From Pseudomonadota bacterium (GTDB taxonomy: Bacteria; Pseudomonadota; Gammaproteobacteria; Steroidobacterales; JBCBZW01): 64,000 nucleotides of DNA. This document shows, one piece after another, positions 29,480 through 37,949 of the stretch (positions are counted from its first letter, which is position 1; each line of letters starts with the position of its first letter). The DNA lies in NCBI GenBank assembly GCA_039815145.1, contig JBCBZW010000017.1:1-64000 (forward strand). Reading direction: 5' to 3'. The notes under the pieces are model-generated. The model made no database searches. It saw only the letters and a list, made by a program, of their open reading frames with translations, and was not told the DNA's origin. The translations under genes and the position numbers were made by a program.

Positions 29480-30283
29480 TCAGCAACAGGCGAGCAGGAA
29501 GTCGACGTCGTCCGTCACCATCTCCGCTCGATGGGTCATGCCCCGCCATTCGCGGAAGCGCACGGTGAAGCGGTGCTGGCTGCCGCTGATCTCGGGGTAG
29601 CGCACGCTATCGGGAGGTAAGCCGACGCGCACCAGCTGCACCGTGGTTCCCTTCTCCAGGGGTTGCTCGTACAGGCCACCGTTCGCCGTGCGCGGGCTGG
29701 CGTCGGCGCCTTCGCGGGTGAGCCAGACCACCTCCTTGATCGCCTCTTCCAGGGGTCTCAAGTGGGTCAGCCAGTGGTTGAGGTCGCCGCTGCGCTCATC
29801 GTAGGGGCGCGAGGACCAGTGTTTGAAGTCCGGCAGGTCGAACTCGCAGGTACCGCCAGGGATGGCGCTGCGCATGTTGATCGCACTCAGAAATTCGTTG
29901 GCCCGCAATTCACTCAGGAAGCGATCGCCCGCCTCGCCGAGCAATGTGGCGCAGCGCTGGACGCGCTCCAGGAGCGTGCGCAGGCGCGCATCGTCCACCC
30001 CGGGAAAGGCGCGGAAGCTCTCGAGCTTCTGGGCTTGCCGATCGAGTTCCTTGAGCACGTCGCTGCGGCTGTCGCCTCGGTTCAGGATGGCGAGCGTTTC
30101 TAGCAGCGCCCCGATCGCACTGCGGCTGTGCCACGCGTCCTCGCCTCGCGCAAAAAAGCGGGTCTGGCGGAACAGGTAGTCAAGGCGCAGGAACGTCCGC
30201 ATGCGCTCGGTGAGCGGTAGCTCGTAGGTCACGCTCTCACTGGCCTCGTCGAGACCGGAAAGATGCGTTGCAGCGTGTGACAT
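29480..30283 (-). CDS. zapD: Cell division protein ZapD
   Basis: ZapD (YacF) cross-links and bundles FtsZ filaments by binding the FtsZ C-terminal peptide. The 267-aa product has the family features [23 protein letters not shown], an all-helical N-terminal domain, then a beta domain with [18 protein letters not shown], and the C-terminal [10 protein letters not shown] and VDFLLACC. Gene order coaE-zapD-yacG matches E. coli. It complements the FtsZ system encoded upstream in this window. Confidence 0.93.
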   Translation of the reverse strand: MSHAATHLSGLDEASESVTYELPLTERMRTFLRLDYLFRQTRFFARGEDAWHSRSAIGALLETLAILNRGDSRSDVLKELDRQAQKLESFRAFPGVDDARLRTLLERVQRCATLLGEAGDRFLSELRANEFLSAINMRSAIPGGTCEFDLPDFKHWSSRPYDERSGDLNHWLTHLRPLEEAIKEVVWLTREGADASPRTANGGLYEQPLEKGTTVQLVRVGLPPDSVRYPEISGSQHRFTVRFREWRGMTHRAEMVTDDVDFLLACC

Positions 30284-30336
30284 GGGCTATTTGTACTCCA
30301 CGTCGTGCGGCACGGCAATAAAGCGTCGTGCGTGGT

Positions 30337-30972
30337 TCACCGTCCGTGCGCTCGGGCGAGCGCCGAGTAGCGCTCGTGCAGGCGCGCGACTTCCATATCC
30401 AGATACGGCAGGTCGCCGTCGTTCACAATGACGTCGTCGGCGATGGCTAAGCGCGCCTCTCGGGTCGCTTGGGCGGCCAGGATGCGCCGTGCCGCGGCCT
30501 CCGTCGCACCATCGCGGCGCATGAGGCGCTCGAGCTGGGTGGCGGGATCGCAGTCCACCAACAGTACCCGATCGACGCGCTTGCGCGCCCCGCCCTCGGC
30601 GAGCAGGGGAATGACCACCACGCAGTAGGGTGTTCGCACGGCTTGGATGCGCGCGGCTGCCGCCTGCCAGATCAGCGGGTGCAGGATTCCCTCCAGGCGG
30701 CGCCGAGCAGCTTCGTCAGCGAACACGAGGTCGCGCAGGGCCGGTCGATCGAGGGCGCCGTCAGCGCGCAGGATCGCCTCGCCGAAGGCCTCGACGACCT
30801 GGCGTAGGCCCTCGGTGTTCGGCTCCACCACTTCCCGTGCGAGCAGGTCCGTGTCGATCACGGGCACGCCGAGCTTGGCGAAGCGATCGCTGACCGCCGT
30901 CTTGCCGCTGGCGATGCCGCCAGTGATACCTACCTTCAGCGCGGGGGCGGCAGTGTCGTCTTGCGGCGTCAT
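30337..30972 (-). CDS. coaE: Dephospho-CoA kinase CoaE
   Basis: The last enzyme of coenzyme A synthesis, which phosphorylates the ribose 3'-OH of dephospho-CoA. The 211-aa P-loop protein starts VGITGGIASGKTAVSDRFAKLG; the loop is GIASGKT, where many have GIGSGKS. Further motifs are VIDTDLLAREVVEP, LEGILHPLIW and CVVVIPLLAEGG. It is 19 bp downstream of pilD on the same strand, the common pilD-coaE pairing. Confidence 0.95.
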   Translation of the reverse strand: MTPQDDTAAPALKVGITGGIASGKTAVSDRFAKLGVPVIDTDLLAREVVEPNTEGLRQVVEAFGEAILRADGALDRPALRDLVFADEAARRRLEGILHPLIWQAAAARIQAVRTPYCVVVIPLLAEGGARKRVDRVLLVDCDPATQLERLMRRDGATEAAARRILAAQATREARLAIADDVIVNDGDLPYLDMEVARLHERYSALARAHGR

Positions 30973-30991
30973 CCGTGCGCCTCGTGCAGAC

Positions 30992-31879
30992 TCAGCGCAG
31001 GTAGAAGGCGGTCAGCTGCTCGCCGTAGAGCATGGCGAGCCAGCCAGCGGCAGCCAGGAATGGCCCGAAGGGCATCGGCTTGTCTCGTGAGAGCTTGCCA
31101 CTCGCGATGAGGGCGATGCCGACGGTTGCACCCACCACGGCGGAGAGCAGGACGATCAGCGGCAGGGCGAGCCAGCCGAGCCAGGCACCCAAGGCTGCTA
31201 ATAGCTTGAAGTCACCAAAGCCCATGCCCTCCTTTCCGGTGAGCAGCTTGAACCCCATGTAGACGGACCAGAGGCTGAGGTAGCCTGCGATCGCCCCCGT
31301 GATGGCGGAGGAGGGGCTGAGGGCGAGGGCTTCTCGGGTCAGCTCCCCGCCGCCCCAGAGGCTGGTGAGCAGCGCCGCCCACAGGAGGGGCTGGGTGATA
31401 CTGTCCGGCAGGTAGGTCGTATCGAAGTCGATCAGCGCCAACGCCAGTAGCGCCCAGGTGATCGCGAGGGCGAGCAGCATTTCGGCGGAGGCGCCGAAAC
31501 GTACCGCCACCAGGGCACTGAGCACCGCCGTCGCCAGCTCCACCAGTGGATAGCGCGCCGAGATGGGTGTGTTGCACGCCGAGCAGCGCCCTCGAAGCAT
31601 CAGCCAGGAGATGATCGGGATGTTCTCGAGGGCGGTGATCTGATGGCCGCAGGCCGGGCAGGCGGAGCGCGGCACCACCAGGTTGTAGGGCGCGGTAGGC
31701 TCCGTGCTTGCCTCTTGGCCGGTGAGCTCAGCGCATTGCTGGCGCCAGTCAGCCTCCATCATGCGCGGCAGGCGGTGGATCACCACGTTCAGGAAGCTGC
31801 CGACCAACAGGCCGAGCAGGGCGATCGTGCTGACGAGCAGGGCTGGGTGGGCAGCGAGCGCGTCGATCAGTGCGCTCAC
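30992..31879 (-). CDS. pilD: Prepilin peptidase/N-methyltransferase PilD
   Basis: A membrane aspartyl protease that cleaves prepilin leaders and N-methylates the new N-terminus. The 295-aa product has an N-terminal helix (GLLVGSFLNVVIHRLPRMM), the four-Cys cytoplasmic loop (SACPACGHQ, then GRCSACNTP) associated with methylation, and several helices. The catalytic Asp residues lie in LALIDFDTTYLPD and GMGFGDFKLLAALGAWLG (GFGD). It would process both pilins encoded in this cluster. Confidence 0.96.
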   Translation of the reverse strand: MSALIDALAAHPALLVSTIALLGLLVGSFLNVVIHRLPRMMEADWRQQCAELTGQEASTEPTAPYNLVVPRSACPACGHQITALENIPIISWLMLRGRCSACNTPISARYPLVELATAVLSALVAVRFGASAEMLLALAITWALLALALIDFDTTYLPDSITQPLLWAALLTSLWGGGELTREALALSPSSAITGAIAGYLSLWSVYMGFKLLTGKEGMGFGDFKLLAALGAWLGWLALPLIVLLSAVVGATVGIALIASGKLSRDKPMPFGPFLAAAGWLAMLYGEQLTAFYLR

Positions 31880-31919
31880 CGCCGGGATCGGGTGATCGAG
31901 CGGTCAGCGATGGTGCGCA

Positions 31920-33140
31920 TTAGCTGACCACCGATGCCATCTTGAAGATCGGCAGGTACATGGCCACCACCAGGCCGCCGACCAGCACGCCCAGGACCGC
32001 CATGATCAGGGGTTCGAGGAGGCTCGAGAGGCTATCGACTGCGTTGTCCACATCTTCCTCGTAGAAGTCTGCGACCTTGGCCGACATCTGATCGATGGAG
32101 CCGGACTCCTCACCGATCGCGATCATTTGTACCACCATGTTCGGGAACAGTTCCGTCGACTCCATGGAGCGGTACAGGCGCTGGCCGGTCGCGACCTCGT
32201 CCCGCATGCGCAGGATCGCGGTTTCGTAGACGTGGTTACCCGAGGCCCCGGCCACCGACTCGAGCGCTTCGACCAGGGGCACACCGGCGCTGAACATGGT
32301 CGACAGGGTGCGAGCGAAACGCGCGATGGAGGCCTTGCGCAGGATGGAGCCGAAGATCGGCATGCGCAGGGCGATCACGTCCAGCGCCACGCGAAGGCGC
32401 TTGGAGCGCTTCTTCGCGAACAGAAATCCCCAAATGCCGGCGGCACCGCCGACCGCCATGCCGAAGCCACCCGGACCACGGACGAACTCCGAGGCGCTGA
32501 TCACGAACTTCGTGAAGGTGGGTAGGTCGGCGCCAAAGCCCTTGAACATGTTCTCGAACTGAGGAATGACGAAGATCAGCAGGATCGCGGTCACCACGAG
32601 GGCGACGACCATCACCGCCATCGGGTAGAAGAGCGCCTTCTGAATCTTCTTTTTGATCGCCTCGGTCTTTTCCTTGTACGTGGCGATCTTGTCGAGCAGG
32701 GTCTCGAGGGCGCCGGCTTGTTCGCCAGCCTCTACGAGGTTCACGAACAGATCGTCGAAGTACAGGGGGTGCTTGGCCAGGGATTCGGCCAGGCTCGTGC
32801 CACCCTCGACGCTGGCCTTGATCGCGAGCACGAGCTTCTGCATCGCCGGCTTTTCGTGGCCGTTGCCGATGATCTCGAAGGCCTGCACCAGCGGTACGCC
32901 CGAGGTCATCATCGTGGCCAGCTGGCGTGAGAATAGTGCGATGTCCGTGGTCGTGATGCTGCCCTCGGACATGGGCTTGCGCTGCTTGCGGATTCTCGAC
33001 GGCAGTACGCCTTGGCGGCGCAGTTCCGAGCGCACAGCGGTCTCGCTGGCGGCAATGGTCTTGCCCTTGACGCGGTTGCCACGGCGATCCTTGCCCTCCC
33101 ACAGGAAGGGGATCTGCTTGACGGTAGCGGTCTCAGCCAT
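31920..33140 (-). CDS. pilC: Type IV pilus inner-membrane platform protein PilC
   Basis: The polytopic platform protein on which PilB drives pilin insertion. The 406-aa product has two homologous T2SF domains. The first starts about residue 70 (LFSRQLATMMTSGVPLVQAFEII); the second starts about 275 (RFARTLSTMFSAGVPLVEALESVAG). Each is followed by transmembrane helices, including FYPMAVMVVALVVTAILLIFVIP. The N-terminal FLWEGKDRRGNRVKG is typical of PilC/GspF. It lies between pilB and pilD in one operon direction. Confidence 0.96.
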   Translation of the reverse strand: MAETATVKQIPFLWEGKDRRGNRVKGKTIAASETAVRSELRRQGVLPSRIRKQRKPMSEGSITTTDIALFSRQLATMMTSGVPLVQAFEIIGNGHEKPAMQKLVLAIKASVEGGTSLAESLAKHPLYFDDLFVNLVEAGEQAGALETLLDKIATYKEKTEAIKKKIQKALFYPMAVMVVALVVTAILLIFVIPQFENMFKGFGADLPTFTKFVISASEFVRGPGGFGMAVGGAAGIWGFLFAKKRSKRLRVALDVIALRMPIFGSILRKASIARFARTLSTMFSAGVPLVEALESVAGASGNHVYETAILRMRDEVATGQRLYRSMESTELFPNMVVQMIAIGEESGSIDQMSAKVADFYEEDVDNAVDSLSSLLEPLIMAVLGVLVGGLVVAMYLPIFKMASVVS

Positions 33141-33193
33141 GTGTACGTTGCTCTCGCGAGTGAGTTGGCTTAAGGGCTCCGGGGCCCGTTCGG

Positions 33194-34927
33194 TCAGTCG
33201 ACGGTGACGCGGTTGATCTCTTCGAGGCTGGTAATGCCCGCCATCGCTTTGTTAAGGCCGGCGCGGCGCAGGTCAGCCACGCCTTCCGTGGCAGCCTGAT
33301 CGGCGATCTGCATGGCGTTACCGCCTTCCATGATGATTCGCCCAATAGTTTCGCTAACTGGCATCACCTGGTAGATGCCCACGCGCCCTTTGTAGCCGTC
33401 CGAGCATTTCTTGCAGCCGACGGGCTTGTAAATGGTGAAGTTCGGGGAGTCCAGATCGGCCTCCGTGAAGCCTTCCTTGAGGAGCGCCTCGCGGGGGATG
33501 TCGATCTGCGCCTTGCAGTGCTCGCACAGGCGTCGAGCGAGGCGCTGGGCGATGATCAGCGTGACGGAGCTCGCAATGGCGTAGGGTTTTACTCCCATGT
33601 CCACCATGCGGGTCAGTGTCTTCGGTGCGTCGTTGGTGTGCAACGTCGACAGCACCAAGTGGCCCGTTTGGGCGGCCTTGATGGCGATCTCCGCCGTTTC
33701 CAGGTCACGAATCTCACCCACCATGATGATGTCGGGATCCTGACGCAGGAAGGCCTTGAGCGCTGAGGCGAAGGTCAGGCCAACCTTCGGGTTGACGTTG
33801 ACCTGATTGATGCCGGGGAGGTTGATTTCCGCCGGATCCTCGGCGGTGGAGATGTTGCGATCTTCCGTGTTTAGGATGTTGAGACCCGTGTAGAGCGAAA
33901 CGGTCTTACCGCTACCGGTCGGGCCCGTGACCAGGATCATGCCGTAGGGTTTGGACAGGGCGTCCTCGTACAGCTCGCGCTGGTAATCCTCATAGCCCAG
34001 CATCTCGATCCCGAGCTTGGCGCTCGAGGGATCGAGGATACGAAGCACGATCTTCTCGCCGAAGAGGGTCGGGCAGGTGTTGACGCGGAAGTCGATGGCA
34101 CGCGTCTTGGACAGGCGCATCTTGATGCGGCCGTCCTGCGGCACGCGACGCTCGGCGATATCCAGGCGGGACATGACTTTCAGGCGCGCGGAGACCTTGC
34201 CGGCGAGCTGCACCGGCGGTGTGGCCACCTGCTTGAGAACGCCGTCCAGGCGCGTGCGCACACGGAAGATCTTCTCGTAGGGCTCGAAGTGCACGTCCGA
34301 CGCGCCCTTCTGGATGGCGTCGAGCAAAATTTTGTTAACGAAGCGGACGATGGGGGCATCTTCGATGTCGTCGCGCCCGACATCGTCGTTCGGCTCCTCA
34401 TCGACGCTGTCGACCTCGAGGTTGTCGAGGTCCAGGTCATCGTCGCCCGAGGGCAGGATGCTGCTGGAGTCGGCGGCTTCCAGGGCGCGGCTGAGGTGCT
34501 CCTGGAGCTTGTCGTCCTCCACCACGACGGCTTCGACGCTGCACGCGGCAGCGAACTTGATTTCGTCAATCGCCGTGAGGTTGGTGGGGTCGGAGATGCC
34601 GACGAACAGCCGCTTGGCGCCCCGCTTGAGCAGCGGCAACACCCGGTGCTTGGTCAGCAGATTTTCCGGAACCTGCTGTACCGTCTGGATATCCACCTCC
34701 ATGGCGTCCAGATCCAGCAGGGGCACACCGAACTCGCTGGAGGCGGCGATGGCCAGGTCCCGGGGGTCGGCGAGCTGGTGCTCGACGAGGTAGCCGACCA
34801 GCGTCTTGCCCTTCTCCTTGGCCGTCTGCACGGCTTCGGCGAGCGTCGCCTCCTCGACGATCCCATCCTGCAGGAGACGTCGCGGAAGGCCGCCCATACC
34901 GGCGGTGTTTGCACTGGAGACTGCCAA
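33194..34927 (-). CDS. pilB: Type IV pilus assembly ATPase PilB
   Basis: The cytoplasmic hexameric ATPase that powers pilus extension. The 577-aa product has an N-terminal MshEN/T2SE_N domain (GLPRRLLQDGIVEEATLAEAV), an acidic linker (about 155-185), and the GspE/PilB core with Walker A GPTGSGKTVSLY, Asp box ISTAEDPAEI, Walker B DPDIIMVGEIRDLETAEIA, and His box TGHLVLSTLHTNDA. Near the C-terminus is a four-Cys zinc motif (CEHC, then CKKC). It is upstream of pilC with a 53-bp gap. Confidence 0.97.
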   Translation of the reverse strand: MAVSSANTAGMGGLPRRLLQDGIVEEATLAEAVQTAKEKGKTLVGYLVEHQLADPRDLAIAASSEFGVPLLDLDAMEVDIQTVQQVPENLLTKHRVLPLLKRGAKRLFVGISDPTNLTAIDEIKFAAACSVEAVVVEDDKLQEHLSRALEAADSSSILPSGDDDLDLDNLEVDSVDEEPNDDVGRDDIEDAPIVRFVNKILLDAIQKGASDVHFEPYEKIFRVRTRLDGVLKQVATPPVQLAGKVSARLKVMSRLDIAERRVPQDGRIKMRLSKTRAIDFRVNTCPTLFGEKIVLRILDPSSAKLGIEMLGYEDYQRELYEDALSKPYGMILVTGPTGSGKTVSLYTGLNILNTEDRNISTAEDPAEINLPGINQVNVNPKVGLTFASALKAFLRQDPDIIMVGEIRDLETAEIAIKAAQTGHLVLSTLHTNDAPKTLTRMVDMGVKPYAIASSVTLIIAQRLARRLCEHCKAQIDIPREALLKEGFTEADLDSPNFTIYKPVGCKKCSDGYKGRVGIYQVMPVSETIGRIIMEGGNAMQIADQAATEGVADLRRAGLNKAMAGITSLEEINRVTVD

Positions 34928-35105
34928 GCTCTATCGCTCCTGAAGACCAAAGGGCCGTGGGCCGAACGCCCACGACACACGCGACGAGCAGTTTAGCGCA
35001 GCGTGCGAGGGCATCCTGTGACCTTTATCGGCAACTCGCGCTACTTAGTAAGGGAGAGCGACCTATGTCAAGTGACGCCGACCCTCGAACCGGGGCGAAT
35101 GCGGC

Positions 35106-35531
35106 TCAGCGGCAGTGGGCGGGGAGCACTGCGGGCGGCAGGGCGCTGCTCGAGCAGCTGAAGGCGAGATCGCTGCCCAGGGGTTCACCGGTGAAGGTGA
35201 GGTCGCCTTCCGCCTTCCCGCCAAGGTCGACGGTGAAGACCATGATGGCCTCGGTTCCGGTCCACTCCAGGGTGGTGTCGGCGCCGAGGTACTGGCTTTT
35301 GGAGGCAGACAGGTTGATACCGGCATCCGCAGGATTTGCGGGGATCTCGCCATTAATGTGAAACCACTCCCTGAGCAGATCGACGTCGCGGCGCGCCAGC
35401 TGCACCACGTCCGCCAGCTTGGCGCGGGTCACGAAGTTCGCATACTGGGTGATGGCGATACTCGCCAGCAGGCCGATCACGGCGACCACGATCATCAGCT
35501 CGATGAGCGTGAAGCCGCGTATGCGGCTCAT
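35106..35531 (-). CDS. Second type IV pilin (PilA-like)
   Basis: A type IV pilin paralogous to PilA. ATG 35531 gives leader MSRIRG followed by mature [20 protein letters not shown], with Glu5 and the hydrophobic alpha-1 helix intact. Two C-terminal Cys residues (FSCSSSALPPAVLPAHC) can form the pilin D-region disulphide. The frame is open upstream to a GTG at 35597 with an ATG at 35567 (GGTTGGGG before it), so a longer 18- to 28-residue leader is possible; ATG 35531 itself has no clear ribosome site. It lies between pilA and pilB, after the pilA terminator. It may be an alternative major pilin or a minor subunit. Confidence 0.85.
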   Translation of the reverse strand: MSRIRGFTLIELMIVVAVIGLLASIAITQYANFVTRAKLADVVQLARRDVDLLREWFHINGEIPANPADAGINLSASKSQYLGADTTLEWTGTEAIMVFTVDLGGKAEGDLTFTGEPLGSDLAFSCSSSALPPAVLPAHCR

Positions 35532-35724
35532 TTTGGGCGCAAACACCTGGGTACCCATGGGATCCATCCCCAACCGATTCTTATTCTTCTTGCTCACCGC
35601 TGGGCGGTGACGGTCACTCCAGGTCAGATCCGCATCGTCGCGGAGTGCACCTGGGGCCGCTTTGGTCAGTCCAAAGTCTACTGAGTTTCGGCGGGTAGGC
35701 CAGCGTCTTTACAGTTCGGGAAAC

Positions 35725-35752
35725 AAAATGCCCCTCCGGAGAGGGGCATTTT
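35725..35752 (-). terminator. Rho-independent terminator downstream of pilA
   Basis: AAAATGCCCCTC-CGGA-GAGGGGCATTTT is a perfect 12-bp inverted repeat with a 4-nt loop, 54 bp after the pilA stop. Read on the minus strand, the stem ends in a T-run, so it should stop most pilA transcripts before the second pilin gene. Its symmetry would also let it act on plus-strand transcripts. Confidence 0.88.
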
Positions 35753-35806
35753 GAGGGGCGTGCCCGAGCCGCGTGGGCTCGGGCCGCCGCGAGACGGACA
35801 GGAGGC

Positions 35807-36283
35807 TTAGGAGCCGCCGGCCACAGCCTGGCAGCTACGCGGCAGGTACTTGTTGGCGATTTCCGGCGTCCCAGTTGCGCACGTCCAGGTGAAGGCCTGA
35901 CCTGCAGCGAGAACCTCCGGCGCGGGAGGGGTGAACTCAATCACGCCCCCGCGGACGTCGGCCCCCACGTTGTTGGCGGCCATCGTCACCGTGATCACGC
36001 CGGTGTCAGCGGCCACGGTCAACGTGTCAACGTACTGGCCAGCCGGGGAGGTGAGGTCGAGGGTCAGGGCAGTGATGTCGTCAGAAGACGGGTAAGCACC
36101 GGTGGTCTGACGGAACTCGGCGATCGCGGTCTTGGCGCCGGTCACGATGGTGAAAGCTTCACCGACCTGAGCGCGCTGGGTGTAATCCTGGTAAGCCGGA
36201 ATAGCGATGGCGGCGAGGATACCGATGATCGCAACCACGATCATCAGCTCGATGAGGGTAAAACCCTTCTGGACGTTCTGCAT
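35807..36283 (-). CDS. pilA: Type IV major pilin PilA
   Basis: The main type IV pilus subunit. ATG 36283 (GGAG 7 nt upstream) gives leader MQNVQKG, cleaved before [20 protein letters not shown]. The long alpha-1 helix continues through [15 protein letters not shown]. The C-terminal D-region has two Cys ([19 protein letters not shown]). Mature length is about 151 residues, standard for type IVa pilins. Transcription should be from a sigma-54 promoter at 36360-36375 controlled by the adjacent PilR/PilS; a strong terminator follows. Confidence 0.95.
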   Translation of the reverse strand: MQNVQKGFTLIELMIVVAIIGILAAIAIPAYQDYTQRAQVGEAFTIVTGAKTAIAEFRQTTGAYPSSDDITALTLDLTSPAGQYVDTLTVAADTGVITVTMAANNVGADVRGGVIEFTPPAPEVLAAGQAFTWTCATGTPEIANKYLPRSCQAVAGGS

Positions 36284-36359
36284 GGATGTCTCCAGTTTGT
36301 GTGTGCAGCACAAAGTGCGTTGTTAGCGCTTAAGCGGCATCGCCGCCCGGTGAACAAGT

Positions 36360-36375
36360 AGCAATAGGCATGCCA
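36360..36375 (-). promoter_or_regulatory. Sigma-54 (RpoN) promoter of pilA
   Basis: On the minus strand the sequence reads TGGCATGCCTATTGCT. This matches the RpoN consensus TGGCACG-N4-TTGCW at all fixed positions except one (T for C at the sixth base), with correct GG to GC spacing. Transcription should start about 11-12 bp downstream, near 36349. The neighbouring PilR is a sigma-54 activator, which supports the call. Confidence 0.85.
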
Positions 36376-36495
36376 GAAAACCGGCGTCCATACGTAACTG
36401 TTTGTTCTGTATGGATTTAGGGTTGGCTGCTGGGTGCCTAGGTGCGCCCGAGAGCGCCGCCATAGGAGGCTTTCGCTGACGCTCTACGTCGTCCA

Positions 36496-36512
36496 CTGAC
36501 AAAAATCGTCAG
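36496..36512. promoter_or_regulatory. Inverted repeat, possible PilR enhancer site
   Basis: CTGAC-AAAAATC-GTCAG lies about 120-150 bp upstream of the pilA sigma-54 promoter, a typical distance for an enhancer-binding protein site. Read on the minus strand it contains TTTTTGTCAG, with the TGTC core reported for PilR sites in Pseudomonas. It could instead be a weak hairpin after pilR. Confidence 0.35.
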
Positions 36513-36617
36513 CTAAAGCTTGGCTCATATGGTAACGGAACTTGATTCGGTCAAATAACGGGACGCTTCCCGACGACAGCTAGCGATAGGCGACGTCGTA
36601 TGGCCTCGCCACCTGCG

Positions 36618-37949
36618 TTAACTGTTGTCACCGAGCCCCAGCGTCTTCATGCGATAGCTCAGTTGGCGCAGGGTGAGTCCTAGGGCCTGCGCGGCTCGCG
36701 TCTTGTTGCCGCCCGTGCGCTGCAGGGCCTCCTGGATGGTGCTGATGGCCACCTCACGCAGGCGCGCTTCCAGGTCTCCGCCGCTCGGCGTTTCCACCCG
36801 CAGTTGCAGGTCGTCGGCATCGATCTCGTTGCCCGAGGACAGGGTGAGGGCGCGTTCGAGGATGTTCTCGAGCTCACGTACGTTGCCCGGGAAGGGATAG
36901 TTCAGGAGCGCCGTGCGCGCGTCCACGGTCATGTCGGGGGAACGCATGGCGCTCTCCCGCGCCAGGCGCGACAGCACGTGCTGGGTGAGCAGTAGCACGT
37001 CTTCGCCGCGGTCGCGCAGGGGCGGCACGCGCAGCTCGATCACGTTGATGCGGTAATAGAGATCTTCGCGGAACTTGCCGTCGGCGACCAAACCCGATAG
37101 TTCCCGATTCGTCGCACTGATGATGCGCACGTCAACGGGTTCCTCACGCGAGTCGCCGATCGGCCGCACCGCCTTGCTGGCGATGACGCGCAGGAGCTTC
37201 ACCTGCATGTGCAGCGGGAGGTCGGCGATCTCATCGAGGAACAGGGTGCCGCCCTGCGCGGTTTGGAAGAGGCCCAGCTTGTCGCTGGTCGCGCTCGTGA
37301 AGCTGCCCTTCTTGTGACCGAAGAACTCACTCTCCATGAGCTCGCTCGGGATGGCGCCGCAGTTGACCGGAATGAACGGCTGATCGGCCCGCGGACCACT
37401 CTCGTGAATGAGGCGGGCCACCAGTTCCTTGCCCACGCCGGCCTCACCGTAGATGTGTATGGGCGCTTGCACCTTGGCCACCCGCGCGATCATCCGCTGC
37501 AGGTCTAGCATCGGTTCGGACTTGCCGAGGAGCTTGGTTGCCGGTCGCTGCTGGTCACTGCCTGGGGATACGCGCAGGGCGGTGTTGACCAGTCGACGAA
37601 GCTCATCCAACTCCACCGGCTTGGAGACGAAGTCGAAGGCGCCGAGCTTGAGGGCGTTGACCGCAGACTCCACATCGCCGTGAGCGGTGATCACCGCGAC
37701 CGGCAGGTCTTCGTGATGCATGGCGATGCGCTCGACCAGCTCGAGGCCGCTGCCGTCGGGCAGGCGCAGGTCGGTCAGGCAGAGTTCGAAGCTCATCTGC
37801 TTCAGGGCCTGGGCGGCGCTCGCGAGGTCGCCGGCAACGCGGGTATCCACATCCAGGCGCTCGAGCGTGAGGGCGATGAGCTCGCAGATGTCGGGCTCAT
37901 CGTCGACCACCAGCGCTCTGGGTCTGCGGCTGCGGCTAGGTGCGCCCAT
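36618..37949 (-). CDS. pilR: Sigma-54-dependent response regulator PilR
   Basis: The response regulator that activates pilA with RpoN. The 443-aa product has a receiver domain with phospho-acceptor Asp about residue 60 (LCLTDLRLPDGSG), an AAA+ domain with Walker A GEAGVGKELVARLIH and Walker B GGTLFLDEIADLP, R-finger region, and a Fis-type helix-turn-helix (NKTRAAQALGLTLRQLSYRMKTLG). The sigma-54-contacting loop reads GSFTSA (residues 215-220) rather than the usual GSFTGA/GAFTGA. It overlaps the pilS 3' end by 14 bp, so the pair is coupled. Confidence 0.95.
   Translation of the reverse strand: MGAPSRSRRPRALVVDDEPDICELIALTLERLDVDTRVAGDLASAAQALKQMSFELCLTDLRLPDGSGLELVERIAMHHEDLPVAVITAHGDVESAVNALKLGAFDFVSKPVELDELRRLVNTALRVSPGSDQQRPATKLLGKSEPMLDLQRMIARVAKVQAPIHIYGEAGVGKELVARLIHESGPRADQPFIPVNCGAIPSELMESEFFGHKKGSFTSATSDKLGLFQTAQGGTLFLDEIADLPLHMQVKLLRVIASKAVRPIGDSREEPVDVRIISATNRELSGLVADGKFREDLYYRINVIELRVPPLRDRGEDVLLLTQHVLSRLARESAMRSPDMTVDARTALLNYPFPGNVRELENILERALTLSSGNEIDADDLQLRVETPSGGDLEARLREVAISTIQEALQRTGGNKTRAAQALGLTLRQLSYRMKTLGLGDNS

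Larger units (their letters stand above)
36284..36617. other. pilA-pilR intergenic region
   Basis: This 334-bp stretch has no gene. It holds the pilA leader (about 65 nt), the sigma-54 promoter at 36360-36375, and an AT-richer upstream part with an inverted repeat CTGAC-N7-GTCAG at 36496-36512 that lies where enhancer sites usually sit. No terminator with a T-run is visible after pilR. Confidence 0.6.

Noticed and set aside
35075-35100. tRNA T-arm-like GGTTCGAG on the minus strand between the second pilin gene and pilB
   Set aside because: Flanking bases do not form the 5-bp T-stem, and no acceptor stem, anticodon arm or CCA end can be found around it.
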